DNA of 25,487 nt from Nocardioides sp. (GTDB taxonomy: Bacteria > Actinomycetota > Actinomycetes > Propionibacteriales > Nocardioidaceae), in NCBI GenBank assembly GCA_003519585.1, contig DOWL01000130.1, positions 1 to 25,487 on the forward strand, given 5' to 3'. Positions 1-6,622 of the stretch are shown here, piece after piece. Numbering within the stretch: the stretch's first letter is position 1; every line of letters begins with the position of its first letter. A model generated the notes under the pieces. It made no database searches. It worked only from the letters and a program-made list of their open reading frames with translations, and was not told the DNA's origin. Both the position numbers and the translations under genes were made by a program.

Positions 1-916
1 GTGCAGGAACAGTCCGCTTGAGGAACGACCAGCTCTCGCCCTCGACCGGCGCCACGGTCATCTCGGGCTCGGCTTCGGCGACGACGGAGAGGTGCACCGC
101 ATCCTCGGCCGGCGCTACCTGTGCCGGCTCGGGCTCTACGGCTGCCTCGGGCTCAACCAGCGGTGTGGCGTCGATGAAGGCGCGCACCGCCCGCGGCGCG
201 GGGACTTCCTCGAGTTCCGGGTCGTAGCGCGTGTTGAGCCGCTCCGCGGCGGCGGCGACCTCGGCCTGACGCATCATGTCGGGGATCGAGAGCGCATCGC
301 TGGGCGGGGGAGCGGGGGAGCGCGTCGGCAGGGCCGGCGGTCCGTCCGGCACCTCCGGCTCGGGCGGAGGCGGCTTCACGAAGGCCGGGTTCGGGCCGGT
401 GGCCTTCCGCTTGCCACCCACCTTCGGGTCGACCGGCTTGGGCGCCGGGGGCAACACCGTGCGGGCGACCGGTGGCGCGGGCGGCGCCTCCTCCGCCTCG
501 GGCTCGGGCGGCGGCTCGGGTACGTCGACGATCCGGGCCTTGAGCCGTTGCAGGCGGCCGCGCCGATCCTGCGGCTTCTCGGCCTCCTCGAGCTTCTTCC
601 GGGCCGATCGCATCACGATCGGCTCCCACTCGGTCACGCCGGTGCCTTCTTGACCCGGTATCGGCGTACGCCGGGCGCCGAAGTTCGACGGCGCCTGGAT
701 CCGGCCTCCGATGAGCGGGTCCCGCTGGACCGCGGAAGAGGCGACAGCGGCCGCCGGCAGGCGCTGCGCGGTGGTGTCCACCGACACCGGCTCCTCGGCG
801 CGCTCCGGCTCGCCCGTCGGCGCTTCCTCGTCGGTGCCGCGCGCCTCGTGGTGGGCGAGCCAGCGGCCGAAAAGGTCGTTCGACTGGGTGTCCGGGGGCT
901 GGGTGTCGGCAGCCAT
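1..916 (-). CDS. Partial Pro/Glu-rich, probably disordered protein, function unknown (N-terminal 305 residues)
   Basis: The frame is open from the ATG at 916 down to the window edge, so the C-terminus is missing. I do not recognise a family. Residues 1-30 are acidic and contain a possible short helix (NDLFGRWLAHHEAR). Residues 97-130 are charged (KKLEEAEK, RLQRLKARIV). Residues 132-205 are dominated by Pro, Glu and Ala (for example PEPPPEPEAEEAPPAPP). A more ordered stretch, IPDMMRQAEVAAAAERLNTRYDPELEE, lies near 211-237. No signal peptide or membrane segment is visible in the part present. Strong strand-specific codon bias and a TACCTT hexamer seven bases before the ATG support this frame over the antisense frames. 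It is divergent from the amidase gene at 1018. It could be the cytoplasmic linker of a larger membrane or division protein, but nothing seen here proves that. Confidence 0.72.
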   Translation of the reverse strand, partial: MAADTQPPDTQSNDLFGRWLAHHEARGTDEEAPTGEPERAEEPVSVDTTAQRLPAAAVASSAVQRDPLIGGRIQAPSNFGARRTPIPGQEGTGVTEWEPIVMRSARKKLEEAEKPQDRRGRLQRLKARIVDVPEPPPEPEAEEAPPAPPVARTVLPPAPKPVDPKVGGKRKATGPNPAFVKPPPPEPEVPDGPPALPTRSPAPPPSDALSIPDMMRQAEVAAAAERLNTRYDPELEEVPAPRAVRAFIDATPLVEPEAAVEPEPAQVAPAEDAVHLSVVAEAEPEMTVAPVEGESWSFLKRTVPA

Positions 917-929
917 GTTCAGCAAGGTA
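917..929 (-). promoter_or_regulatory. Candidate leaderless -10 element for the gene ending at 916
   Basis: Read on the minus strand, TACCTT is followed by seven bases and then ATG. This TANNNT-N7-start spacing places the predicted transcript start at the start codon, and no Shine-Dalgarno sequence is visible. No convincing -35 was found. Confidence 0.45.
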
Positions 930-1017
930 CGGCGACGCGGGCCTCCGCGTGACCGGTTTGGCGAAGGTCGCAGGCGGCGCGTGAACCTACCAAGGCTGGG
1001 CTCGATGTGTTCTCATT

Positions 1018-2808
1018 GTGGCGGGTGATACTGAAGTGACTTCTGACGACGACGCAGGCGCGACCCTCCCCCGCCGACGCCAGGTGCTCCGGGCTGCCAC
1101 GGTGACCGTGATCGGTGCCGGGGTCGTGACGGGGACCGGTGCGGGGATCATGCGCGCCCTCAACTCACACGACGGCCAACCAGGCTCCCGGCTCCAACTC
1201 CAGTCTGGCGACGGGTCGAAGGTGGGCATCCTCGAGCGCGACCTCCGCACCCTCGGCCTCGCCTCGACCGGATCGGGGACCTGGCAGACGCCGGCGCTCG
1301 ACACGTCCCAGGTGACGATGGTCGGGTTCACCTGGCGCGACGGAGTCCGGGCGCCCAAGATCCTGGTCCGGTTCCGGACCCGCGGCGGCTGGTCGCTATG
1401 GCGTCCGGCGTCACTCTTGCGCGACCTCCCCGATCCCGCCAGCGGCGAGGGGATCGGCAAGGCCGGCACCGCGCCCGTGGTCGTCCAGCCCTACAGCGAG
1501 CCCGCCGACGGCGTTCAGGTCCACGTCACCGGACAGGTCCCGCCGGAGTTGAGCATCACACTCCTGCACGCCGAACGGCTGGCTGGCGACGCGCGGATCG
1601 CGGCGGACGCTTCACGTTCCTCGGTGCGCACGCTGCGCGCCGCCGGACCTCCGATGCCGACCATCTACACGCGCGCCCAGTGGGGCGCCAACGAGAGTTG
1701 GCGCGACGGATCGCCGCGCTACAACAGCACGATCCTGCAGGCCCACGTGCATCACAGCGCCTCGGGCAACGGCTACGCCCAGGCCGACGTGCCGGCGCTG
1801 ATCAGGAGTTTTTACAAGTACCACACCAAGAGCCTGGGCTGGTCCGACATCGCCTACAACTTCCTGGTCGACTCCTTCGGGACGATCTGGGAAGGCCGGT
1901 ACGGCGGCGTCGACCGGCCCGTGCGCGGTGCCCACACGCTCGGGTTCAACGCCTCGTCCACCGGCTTCTGCGTGATCGGCAATCTCGACTCGGTCCAGCC
2001 GACGTCGGCCACGCTCGACTCGCTGGCCCGGCTCGCTTCGTGGAAGCTCGCGATGTACGGCCGCGATCCGCAGGGCGTGACGCAGGTCAAGTCCGAGGGC
2101 AGCGACAAGTTCCCCAACGGCAGGGTGGTGACGCTGCCGGTCATCGACGGGCATCGCGACACCAACGACACGGCGTGCCCCGGTGGCAACCTCTACGCGC
2201 AGCTCGGCAACCTCCGGGCCGCCGCGGCGGGCGCGATCGCGGCGTCGACGCTCAAGCTCAAGAAGCCATATGCCGTGGACGGCAAGACCATCCTCGGCAA
2301 GACGCTCACTGTCATCGACGGCAAGTTCAAGCCGCGCGGCGCGGCCGTCACCTACCAGTGGATGCGCGACAACGTCGCGATCACCGGCGCCACCGGACCG
2401 ACGTACGTCGTCGACGTGCCCGACGTGGGCACGGTCCTCTCCGTCGTGGTGACCGGGTCGGTGCCGGGCGTGGCGCCCATCTCGCAGGGCGTCGCCCTGC
2501 CGGTGCCGTGCCGGTCGATCCCCGTCGTCACCCTGCGGACCCAGCGCAAGCCCGGGCGCAAGGTGATCGTGCACGTCGAGGTCGCCGCACCGGGCGTCGC
2601 CGCAGCGGACGGCCAGGTGCTCGTGATGCTCGGCACCCGCCAGCGCACCATCCAGGTCAAGAACGGCAAGGCGATCGCGCGGTTCGTCGGCGTCGACCCG
2701 GGACACTGGAAGGTGCGATGCAAATACTCCCGCGGCACGGTGATCCGGCCCGGCAAGGCCAGCGACTGGGTGCGGGTACCGGGTCGCGGCCCCCTCGCCC
2801 GAGGCTGA
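1018..2808 (+). CDS. Secreted PGRP-type N-acetylmuramoyl-L-alanine amidase (amidase_2) with C-terminal Ig-like region
   Basis: This probably cleaves the lactyl-L-alanine amide bond of peptidoglycan outside the membrane. The N-terminus carries a Tat-like export signal: RRR at 19-21, then VLRAATVTVIGAGVVTG. Residues 60-205 form a beta-rich region common upstream of actinobacterial PGRP domains. The amidase/PGRP domain spans about 213-410, opening with TIYTRAQWGANES. Candidate zinc ligands are His245/246 in HVHHSASG, His379 in DGHRDTNDTACPGG and Cys387 in the same motif. Residues 418-495 (TLTVIDGKFKP, YQWMRDNVAITGATGPTY) resemble an Ig-like cell-surface module, and a further beta-rich tail follows. 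The start at GTG 1018 is uncertain: GTG 1036 is in frame and keeps the signal, and neither start has a clear ribosome binding site. The gene is divergent from the Pro/Glu-rich protein and is followed by a hairpin terminator. Confidence 0.9.
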   Translation: MAGDTEVTSDDDAGATLPRRRQVLRAATVTVIGAGVVTGTGAGIMRALNSHDGQPGSRLQLQSGDGSKVGILERDLRTLGLASTGSGTWQTPALDTSQVTMVGFTWRDGVRAPKILVRFRTRGGWSLWRPASLLRDLPDPASGEGIGKAGTAPVVVQPYSEPADGVQVHVTGQVPPELSITLLHAERLAGDARIAADASRSSVRTLRAAGPPMPTIYTRAQWGANESWRDGSPRYNSTILQAHVHHSASGNGYAQADVPALIRSFYKYHTKSLGWSDIAYNFLVDSFGTIWEGRYGGVDRPVRGAHTLGFNASSTGFCVIGNLDSVQPTSATLDSLARLASWKLAMYGRDPQGVTQVKSEGSDKFPNGRVVTLPVIDGHRDTNDTACPGGNLYAQLGNLRAAAAGAIAASTLKLKKPYAVDGKTILGKTLTVIDGKFKPRGAAVTYQWMRDNVAITGATGPTYVVDVPDVGTVLSVVVTGSVPGVAPISQGVALPVPCRSIPVVTLRTQRKPGRKVIVHVEVAAPGVAAADGQVLVMLGTRQRTIQVKNGKAIARFVGVDPGHWKVRCKYSRGTVIRPGKASDWVRVPGRGPLARG

Positions 2809-2816
2809 CATGCGAG

Positions 2817-2854
2817 AGCCCGCCGGTCGCCTCCCTGTAGGCGCCCGGCGGGCT
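2817..2854 (+). terminator. Hairpin terminator after the amidase gene
   Basis: The arms AGCCCGCCGG (2817-2826) and CCGGCGGGCT (2845-2854) are perfectly complementary. The inner bases CGCCT and AGGCG also pair, giving a stem of about 16 bp with one mismatch and a six-base loop. A run of T is nearly absent, as is common in high-GC actinobacteria. The remaining bases up to 3037 hold no gene I can support. Confidence 0.72.
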
Positions 2855-3037
2855 TCTGCGTTGGGTGCCGGTCAGGACGCCAACCCCCCAGATGACGTCA
2901 AGTCCGGTCCTCCGAGTCGGCCACCCCCCGGGGCCGGCTCATGACGAGAAACCTAACGGGACGCGGGGCACTGCGGACCCTCGCCGGGGCCACGACGAGG
3001 TAACAGTCCCCTGTCAGTGTCTGGACCAGTAGGCCCG

Positions 3038-3256
3038 TCAGGTCTGGTCCGGGTCCTCGGGGTGGCGACGCTTGCGGTCGAGGTCGCGCAGGAACTCGTC
3101 GTCGTCGTCCGGGGCCACCGGACGATGCTGCTGCGGCCGCTGGGGACGCTGCATCGGGCGGCGCGTCGGGCGGGCGACACCACGTCGCTCGATCACCCGG
3201 ATCAGGCAGTACGTCGCCACCGCGAACAGCACCACCACGAGCAGGACCTTCAGCAC
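3038..3256 (-). CDS. Small single-pass membrane protein with acidic/basic tail, unknown function
   Basis: This is a 72-residue protein starting at GTG 3256. Residues 2-20 (LKVLLVVVLFAVATYCLIR) form one membrane segment. A basic Arg/Pro/Gln-rich region follows (RPTRRPMQRPQRPQQHR), then an acidic DDDDEF motif and a basic RDLDRKRRHPEDPDQT tail. The charge pattern predicts that the tail is cytoplasmic. I recognise it only as the kind of short conserved hypothetical found beside actinobacterial menaquinone genes. It is divergent from the DUF4229 gene at 3319, with 62 bases between the two starts and matching -10 hexamers. The opposite-strand ORFs in this stretch look like shadows. Confidence 0.72.
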   Translation of the reverse strand: MLKVLLVVVLFAVATYCLIRVIERRGVARPTRRPMQRPQRPQQHRPVAPDDDDEFLRDLDRKRRHPEDPDQT

Positions 3257-3269
3257 GAGACCAAGCGTA
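3257..3269 (-). promoter_or_regulatory. Candidate leaderless -10 element (TACGCT-N7-GTG), minus strand
   Basis: On the minus strand TACGCT is followed by TGGTCTC and the GTG start at 3256. The facing gene at 3319 has the same hexamer and the same spacing. Confidence 0.5.
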
Positions 3270-3305
3270 GGGGTCCCATGGTGAAAGCGTTGCGGTGTTG
3301 GTCCG

Positions 3306-3318
3306 TACGCTTGGCCAG
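3306..3318 (+). promoter_or_regulatory. Candidate leaderless -10 element (TACGCT-N7-GTG) for the DUF4229 gene
   Basis: TACGCT at 3306-3311 is followed by TGGCCAG and GTG 3319. This decides the start in favour of 3319 over the upstream in-frame GTG at 3295, which would lie upstream of the promoter element. Confidence 0.5.
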
Positions 3319-3579
3319 GTGAAGGAGTTCGTCGTCTACACCGGTCTGCGGTTACTGCTCTTCGCCGCCACCTTCGGCATGGTGGTGGGCATCTGGCTGC
3401 TGGCCACCGGTAGCGCCAACATCCTGATCGCAGTGGTCATCGCCTTCGTGGTGAGCGGGATCGGCTCCTACTTCCTCCTCGACCGGCAGCGCGAGGCGCT
3501 GGCCCAGCGGGTCGAGACCCGCGCCGAGAAGGCCACCCAGGCCTTCGAGGAGCGCCGGGCCAAGGAAGATGTCGACTGA
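3319..3579 (+). CDS. DUF4229 family small membrane protein
   Basis: From GTG 3319 the protein has 86 residues (94 if the GTG at 3295 is used). It shows two membrane helices, roughly residues 5-27 (VVYTGLRLLLFAATFGMVVG) and 34-54 (ILIAVVIAFVVSGIGSYFLL). These are joined by a short polar turn and followed by a charged helical tail (DRQREALAQRVETRAEKATQ). This layout matches DUF4229, a family of unknown function that recurs next to menA in actinobacteria. The family call rests on pattern recognition. The gene runs toward the small gene at 3589 and menA, with only nine bases between the tails. A role in organising membrane quinone synthesis is conceivable but unproven. Confidence 0.8.
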   Translation: MKEFVVYTGLRLLLFAATFGMVVGIWLLATGSANILIAVVIAFVVSGIGSYFLLDRQREALAQRVETRAEKATQAFEERRAKEDVD

Positions 3580-3588
3580 TAAAGGCGG

Positions 3589-3723
3589 TCAGCGCCTGCG
3601 GTTGAGCTGACGGTCGATCCGCGACTCGGACTGCCCGAGCAGCTTGGCCATCAACGGGACCCGCTTGCGCCACACCGCGACCGCGGCCACGACGAGCGCC
3701 ACGATGATCAGGAACGTCCACAT
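3589..3723 (-). CDS. 44-residue single-pass membrane protein downstream of menA
   Basis: A complete reading frame from ATG 3723 to TGA 3589 encodes 44 residues. The N-terminal helix is MWTFLIIVALVVAAVAVW, followed by RKR (a cytoplasmic anchor) and a charged amphipathic tail (LMAKLLGQSESRIDRQLNRRR). It begins nine bases after the menA stop codon on the same strand, so it is probably the last gene of a menA transcript. The overall pattern (membrane helix, positive stop, amphipathic tail) is what real small membrane proteins look like. The Shine-Dalgarno match is weak (AGG, 10 bases upstream of the ATG). I do not recognise a family. It could be a subunit or membrane chaperone of MenA, but that is only positional inference. 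Confidence 0.58.
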   Translation of the reverse strand: MWTFLIIVALVVAAVAVWRKRVPLMAKLLGQSESRIDRQLNRRR

Positions 3724-3732
3724 GCTTCGAGC

Positions 3733-4614
3733 CTACGTCGGTGCGCCCAGGATCAGCGGTACGGCGACCAGGACGGCCCAGGCGAGCTCGGCCAGTCCGG
3801 TCGACTGCAGGACCGGCACCAGGGCCGGCCCGACGGCCCCCGAAAGCACGGTGCGGACACCCCGCAGTCCCGGGGCCAGGAAGCCGAGTCCGATCAGCGC
3901 CCACCACGTCGTCGCGCCCGCGACGGCCACGCAGGCGACCGCGGCGGCGAGGACGAGGAGTAGATAGAGCGCTCGGGTCCGGTCGGCGCCGAGCACGACC
4001 GCGAGGGTGCGCTTGCCCGCGACCGTGTCGGTGGGGATGTCGCGCAGGTTGTTGACCACGAGGATCGCGCAGGCGAGCGCGCCGATACCGACCGCGGCGT
4101 ACAGCGCCGCCAACTCGAAGGTCTCGGTCTGCACGTAGGTCGTGCCCAGCACGGCCACCAGGCCGAAGAAGACGAAGACCATCACCTCGCCGAGACCGAG
4201 GTAGCCGTAGGGCCGCGAGCCGCCGGTGTAGTACCAGGCGGCGAGGACGCACACCAGCCCGACGGCCACCAACCACCACGCGGTCGAGGCGGCGAGGACC
4301 AGGCCGGCCACACCGGCGACGCCGAAGGCCAGGAACGCCGCACGCTTGACCGCCGCCGGCGACGCGACCCCCGAGCCGACCAGGCGCATCGGGCCGACCC
4401 GGTCAGCATCGGTGCCGCGGATGCCGTCGGAGTAGTCGTTGGCGTAGTTGACCGCGACCTGCAGGGCCAGGCTCACCACGAGCGCGAGCAGCGCCTTCCA
4501 CCAGACCGCTTCGTCGACGTACGCCGCGACGCCGGTGCCGGCCACGACGGGCGAGACCGCCGCCGGCAGGGTCCGAGGTCGCGCGCCTGCCAGCCACTGT
4601 CCTGGAGTTGCCAC
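3733..4614 (-). CDS. menA: 1,4-dihydroxy-2-naphthoate polyprenyltransferase MenA
   Basis: A UbiA-superfamily integral membrane prenyltransferase that joins DHNA to a polyprenyl diphosphate, giving demethylmenaquinone. Numbering is from GTG 4614 (293 residues). The first Asp-rich motif NYANDYSDGIRG is at about 57-68 and the second, NNLRDIPTDTVAGKRT, at about 188-203; both bind the Mg-diphosphate. Eight or nine hydrophobic helices are apparent. RPRTLPAAVSPVVAGTG near the N-terminus is characteristic of MenA. GTG 4614 is preferred because GAGG lies 10 bases upstream and it gives the usual MATPGQWLAGARPRT beginning; GTG 4632 is an in-frame alternative. The gene is divergent from menE, 39 bases away, so the two promoter regions overlap. 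Confidence 0.95.
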   Translation of the reverse strand: MATPGQWLAGARPRTLPAAVSPVVAGTGVAAYVDEAVWWKALLALVVSLALQVAVNYANDYSDGIRGTDADRVGPMRLVGSGVASPAAVKRAAFLAFGVAGVAGLVLAASTAWWLVAVGLVCVLAAWYYTGGSRPYGYLGLGEVMVFVFFGLVAVLGTTYVQTETFELAALYAAVGIGALACAILVVNNLRDIPTDTVAGKRTLAVVLGADRTRALYLLLVLAAAVACVAVAGATTWWALIGLGFLAPGLRGVRTVLSGAVGPALVPVLQSTGLAELAWAVLVAVPLILGAPT

Positions 4615-4639
4615 GAGGAGCGATCCTCGCACGATGGCC

Positions 4640-4653
4640 TACCGTGTGCCGAC
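4640..4653 (+). promoter_or_regulatory. Candidate -10 element for menE
   Basis: TACCGT (4640-4645) is followed by eight bases and GTG 4654, a near-leaderless arrangement without a Shine-Dalgarno sequence. It lies inside the short menA/menE divergent region, so polymerase binding for the two genes may compete. Confidence 0.4.
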
Positions 4654-5664
4654 GTGGATCTGCGCGGGACGACCCCAGAGGTCGTCGAGGCACTCACCAC
4701 ATGGCTCAGTGCTCGCGACGACGAGCCGCTGGTGGTGGAGACGTCGGGCTCCACCGGCCGGCCGAAGCGGGTGGTGCTGTCGCGGCGGGCGGTCCACGCC
4801 TCGATCTCGGCGACTGCGCGCCGACTGGGCGGTGAGGGCCGGTGGCTGTTGGCGTTGCCCGCGGGGTACGTCGCGGGTGCCCAGGTGATCTGTCGCTCGG
4901 TCGTCGCCGGCGCAGCGCCCGTGTTGCTGGAGGGCCACCCGTCCGTCGCCGCTGCCGTGGAGGCGGGTGCGCCGGCGTACGTGAGCCTGGTGCCCACCCA
5001 ACTGCATCGCCTGCTGGACGACGAGGGCGAGGTGCGCGCCCTCGCCTCCCTGCGAGCGGTCCTCCTCGGAGGTGGACCGATCGACCCTGCGCTGCGCACT
5101 CGCGCGGCGGCCGCGGGGCTGCGTGTCGTGGCGACGTACGGCTCGGCCGAGACCGCCGGGGGCTGCGTCTACGACGGTGTGGCGCTGGACGGCGTGGCGC
5201 TGGCCACCGAGGCCGACGGGCGGCTGCGGGTCAGCGGCCCGACTCTCTTCGACGGCTACGAGGGCGACGTCGAGCTGACCGCTCGGGTGCTGGTCGATGG
5301 CTGGTTCCGGACCGAGGACGCCGCGCGGATCGACGAGGACGGACGGCTGCAGGTGCTCGGCCGCCTCGACGACATGGTCGTCACCGGTGGCGTGAACGTG
5401 CCGGCGCCGGCGGTCGCTCGGCGGCTGCGCGAGCACCCCGCGATCCGAGAGGTCGAGGTGCTCGGCGTACCCGACGAGGAGTGGGGCACCCGACTGGTGG
5501 CGTTCGTGGTCGGCGACCTGACGCCGGCCGAGGCGCGGGCCTGGGTGGTGGAGCAGCACCCACGCTCGTGGGCGCCGCGCCAGGTGATCGCGGTCGGCGC
5601 GCTGCCGCTGCTCGCCAATGGCAAGGTCGACCGGGTGCGGCTGGCCGAGCTCGCCACACCTTAA
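4654..5664 (+). CDS. menE: o-Succinylbenzoate-CoA ligase MenE (short actinobacterial form)
   Basis: An ANL-superfamily enzyme that activates o-succinylbenzoate with ATP and loads it onto CoA. At 336 residues it is far shorter than the roughly 450-490 of Bacillus or E. coli MenE: most of the region before the ATP loop is absent. The rest is intact. TSGSTGRPK is at 30-38, TYGSAETAGG at 161-170, WFRTED at 217-222 (the Asp that binds ribose), GRLDDMV at 236-242 (hinge) and ANGKVDR at 321-327 with the catalytic Lys324. Short MenE proteins are normal in actinobacteria, so this is not a damaged gene. Its stop is 10 bases before the menC start, and the context (menA, menC, menD) makes the substrate assignment secure. 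Confidence 0.93.
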   Translation: MDLRGTTPEVVEALTTWLSARDDEPLVVETSGSTGRPKRVVLSRRAVHASISATARRLGGEGRWLLALPAGYVAGAQVICRSVVAGAAPVLLEGHPSVAAAVEAGAPAYVSLVPTQLHRLLDDEGEVRALASLRAVLLGGGPIDPALRTRAAAAGLRVVATYGSAETAGGCVYDGVALDGVALATEADGRLRVSGPTLFDGYEGDVELTARVLVDGWFRTEDAARIDEDGRLQVLGRLDDMVVTGGVNVPAPAVARRLREHPAIREVEVLGVPDEEWGTRLVAFVVGDLTPAEARAWVVEQHPRSWAPRQVIAVGALPLLANGKVDRVRLAELATP

Positions 5665-5674
5665 GTTGGAGCCC

Positions 5675-6622
5675 GTGGCGGAGACCCGGGTGTACGCGAT
5701 CGCGCTGCACCATCGGTTCCGGGGCATCACGGTCCGCGAGGGCATGCTGATCCGTGGTGAGTCGGGGTGGGGCGAGTGGAGCCCGTTCCTGGAGTACGAG
5801 CCGACGGTCGCCGAACCCTGGCTGCGCTGCGCCGAGGAAGCGGCGGCCGGCGACTGGCCCGCGCCCGTGCGTGAGTCGGTGCCGGTCAATGTCACCGTGC
5901 CAGCCGTGGGGCCGGAGCTGGCCCATCAGATCGTCCGCAAGGGTGGCTGCGCGACGGCCAAGGTGAAGGTCGCCGAGCCCGGCCAAGCCCTGGCCGAGGA
6001 CCTGGCCCGGGTGGAGGCGGTCCGCGATGCGCTCGGTCCGTCCGGGCAGGTGCGGGTGGATGCCAATGGCGCCTGGACTCTTGACGACGCCACCGATGCG
6101 ATCAAGCTCCTCGACCGCGCTGCGTCCGGGCTGGAGTACGTCGAGCAGCCGTGCGCCACGGTCGAGGAGTTGGCCGCTGTCCGCCGTGCGGTCGACGTCC
6201 CCATCGCCGCCGACGAATCGATCCGTCGGGCCTCGGACCCGTACCTGGTCCGCGACCTCGAGGCGGCCGACATCGCGGTGCTCAAGGTGCAGCCGCTCGG
6301 CGGTGTCCGGGCCTGCCTGCGGATCGCCGAGGAGATCGGGCTGCCCGTGGTCGTCTCGTCCGCGCTGGAGACCTCGGTGGGGATCGCCGCGGGTGTGGCG
6401 CTCGCGGCCGCACTGCCGTCGTTGCCTCACGCCTGCGGCCTGGCGACCGTGCAACTGCTCACCGCCGACGTGGTCGCCGAGCCGTTGCGTCCGGTCGATG
6501 GCGCACTGCCCGTTCGTCTCCCGACGCCCGACCCGCACGCGCTCGACCTGCTCGCGGCTGGCGCGGACCGGGTGGCGCACTGGGAGACCCGACTCGGCGC
6601 CGTACGGGCGGTGCGCGGGTGA
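5675..6622 (+). CDS. menC: o-Succinylbenzoate synthase MenC
   Basis: An enolase-superfamily dehydratase converting SHCHC to o-succinylbenzoate. It has 315 residues from GTG 5675, preceded by TTGGAG at a suitable distance. The catalytic KVK pair is at 96-98. Metal ligands are Asp129 (VRVDANGAW), Glu157 (EYVEQPC) and Asp180 (IAADES). The second-strand catalytic Lys204 lies in VLKVQPLGG. VVSSALETSVGIAAG near 227-241 is the usual C-terminal barrel motif. An in-frame upstream start at 5618 would overlap menE and is not needed. The stop codon overlaps the menD start by four bases (GTGA), indicating coupled translation. Confidence 0.94.
   Translation: MAETRVYAIALHHRFRGITVREGMLIRGESGWGEWSPFLEYEPTVAEPWLRCAEEAAAGDWPAPVRESVPVNVTVPAVGPELAHQIVRKGGCATAKVKVAEPGQALAEDLARVEAVRDALGPSGQVRVDANGAWTLDDATDAIKLLDRAASGLEYVEQPCATVEELAAVRRAVDVPIAADESIRRASDPYLVRDLEAADIAVLKVQPLGGVRACLRIAEEIGLPVVVSSALETSVGIAAGVALAAALPSLPHACGLATVQLLTADVVAEPLRPVDGALPVRLPTPDPHALDLLAAGADRVAHWETRLGAVRAVRG

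Noticed and set aside
4654..5664. menE as a truncated pseudogene
   Set aside because: The short form keeps every ANL motif, including Lys324, and actinobacterial MenE is normally short.
4639..5895. 418-codon minus-strand ORF across menE and the start of menC
   Set aside because: It is antisense to two genes with complete catalytic motifs and encodes low-complexity Arg/His/Pro-rich sequence typical of high-GC shadow frames.
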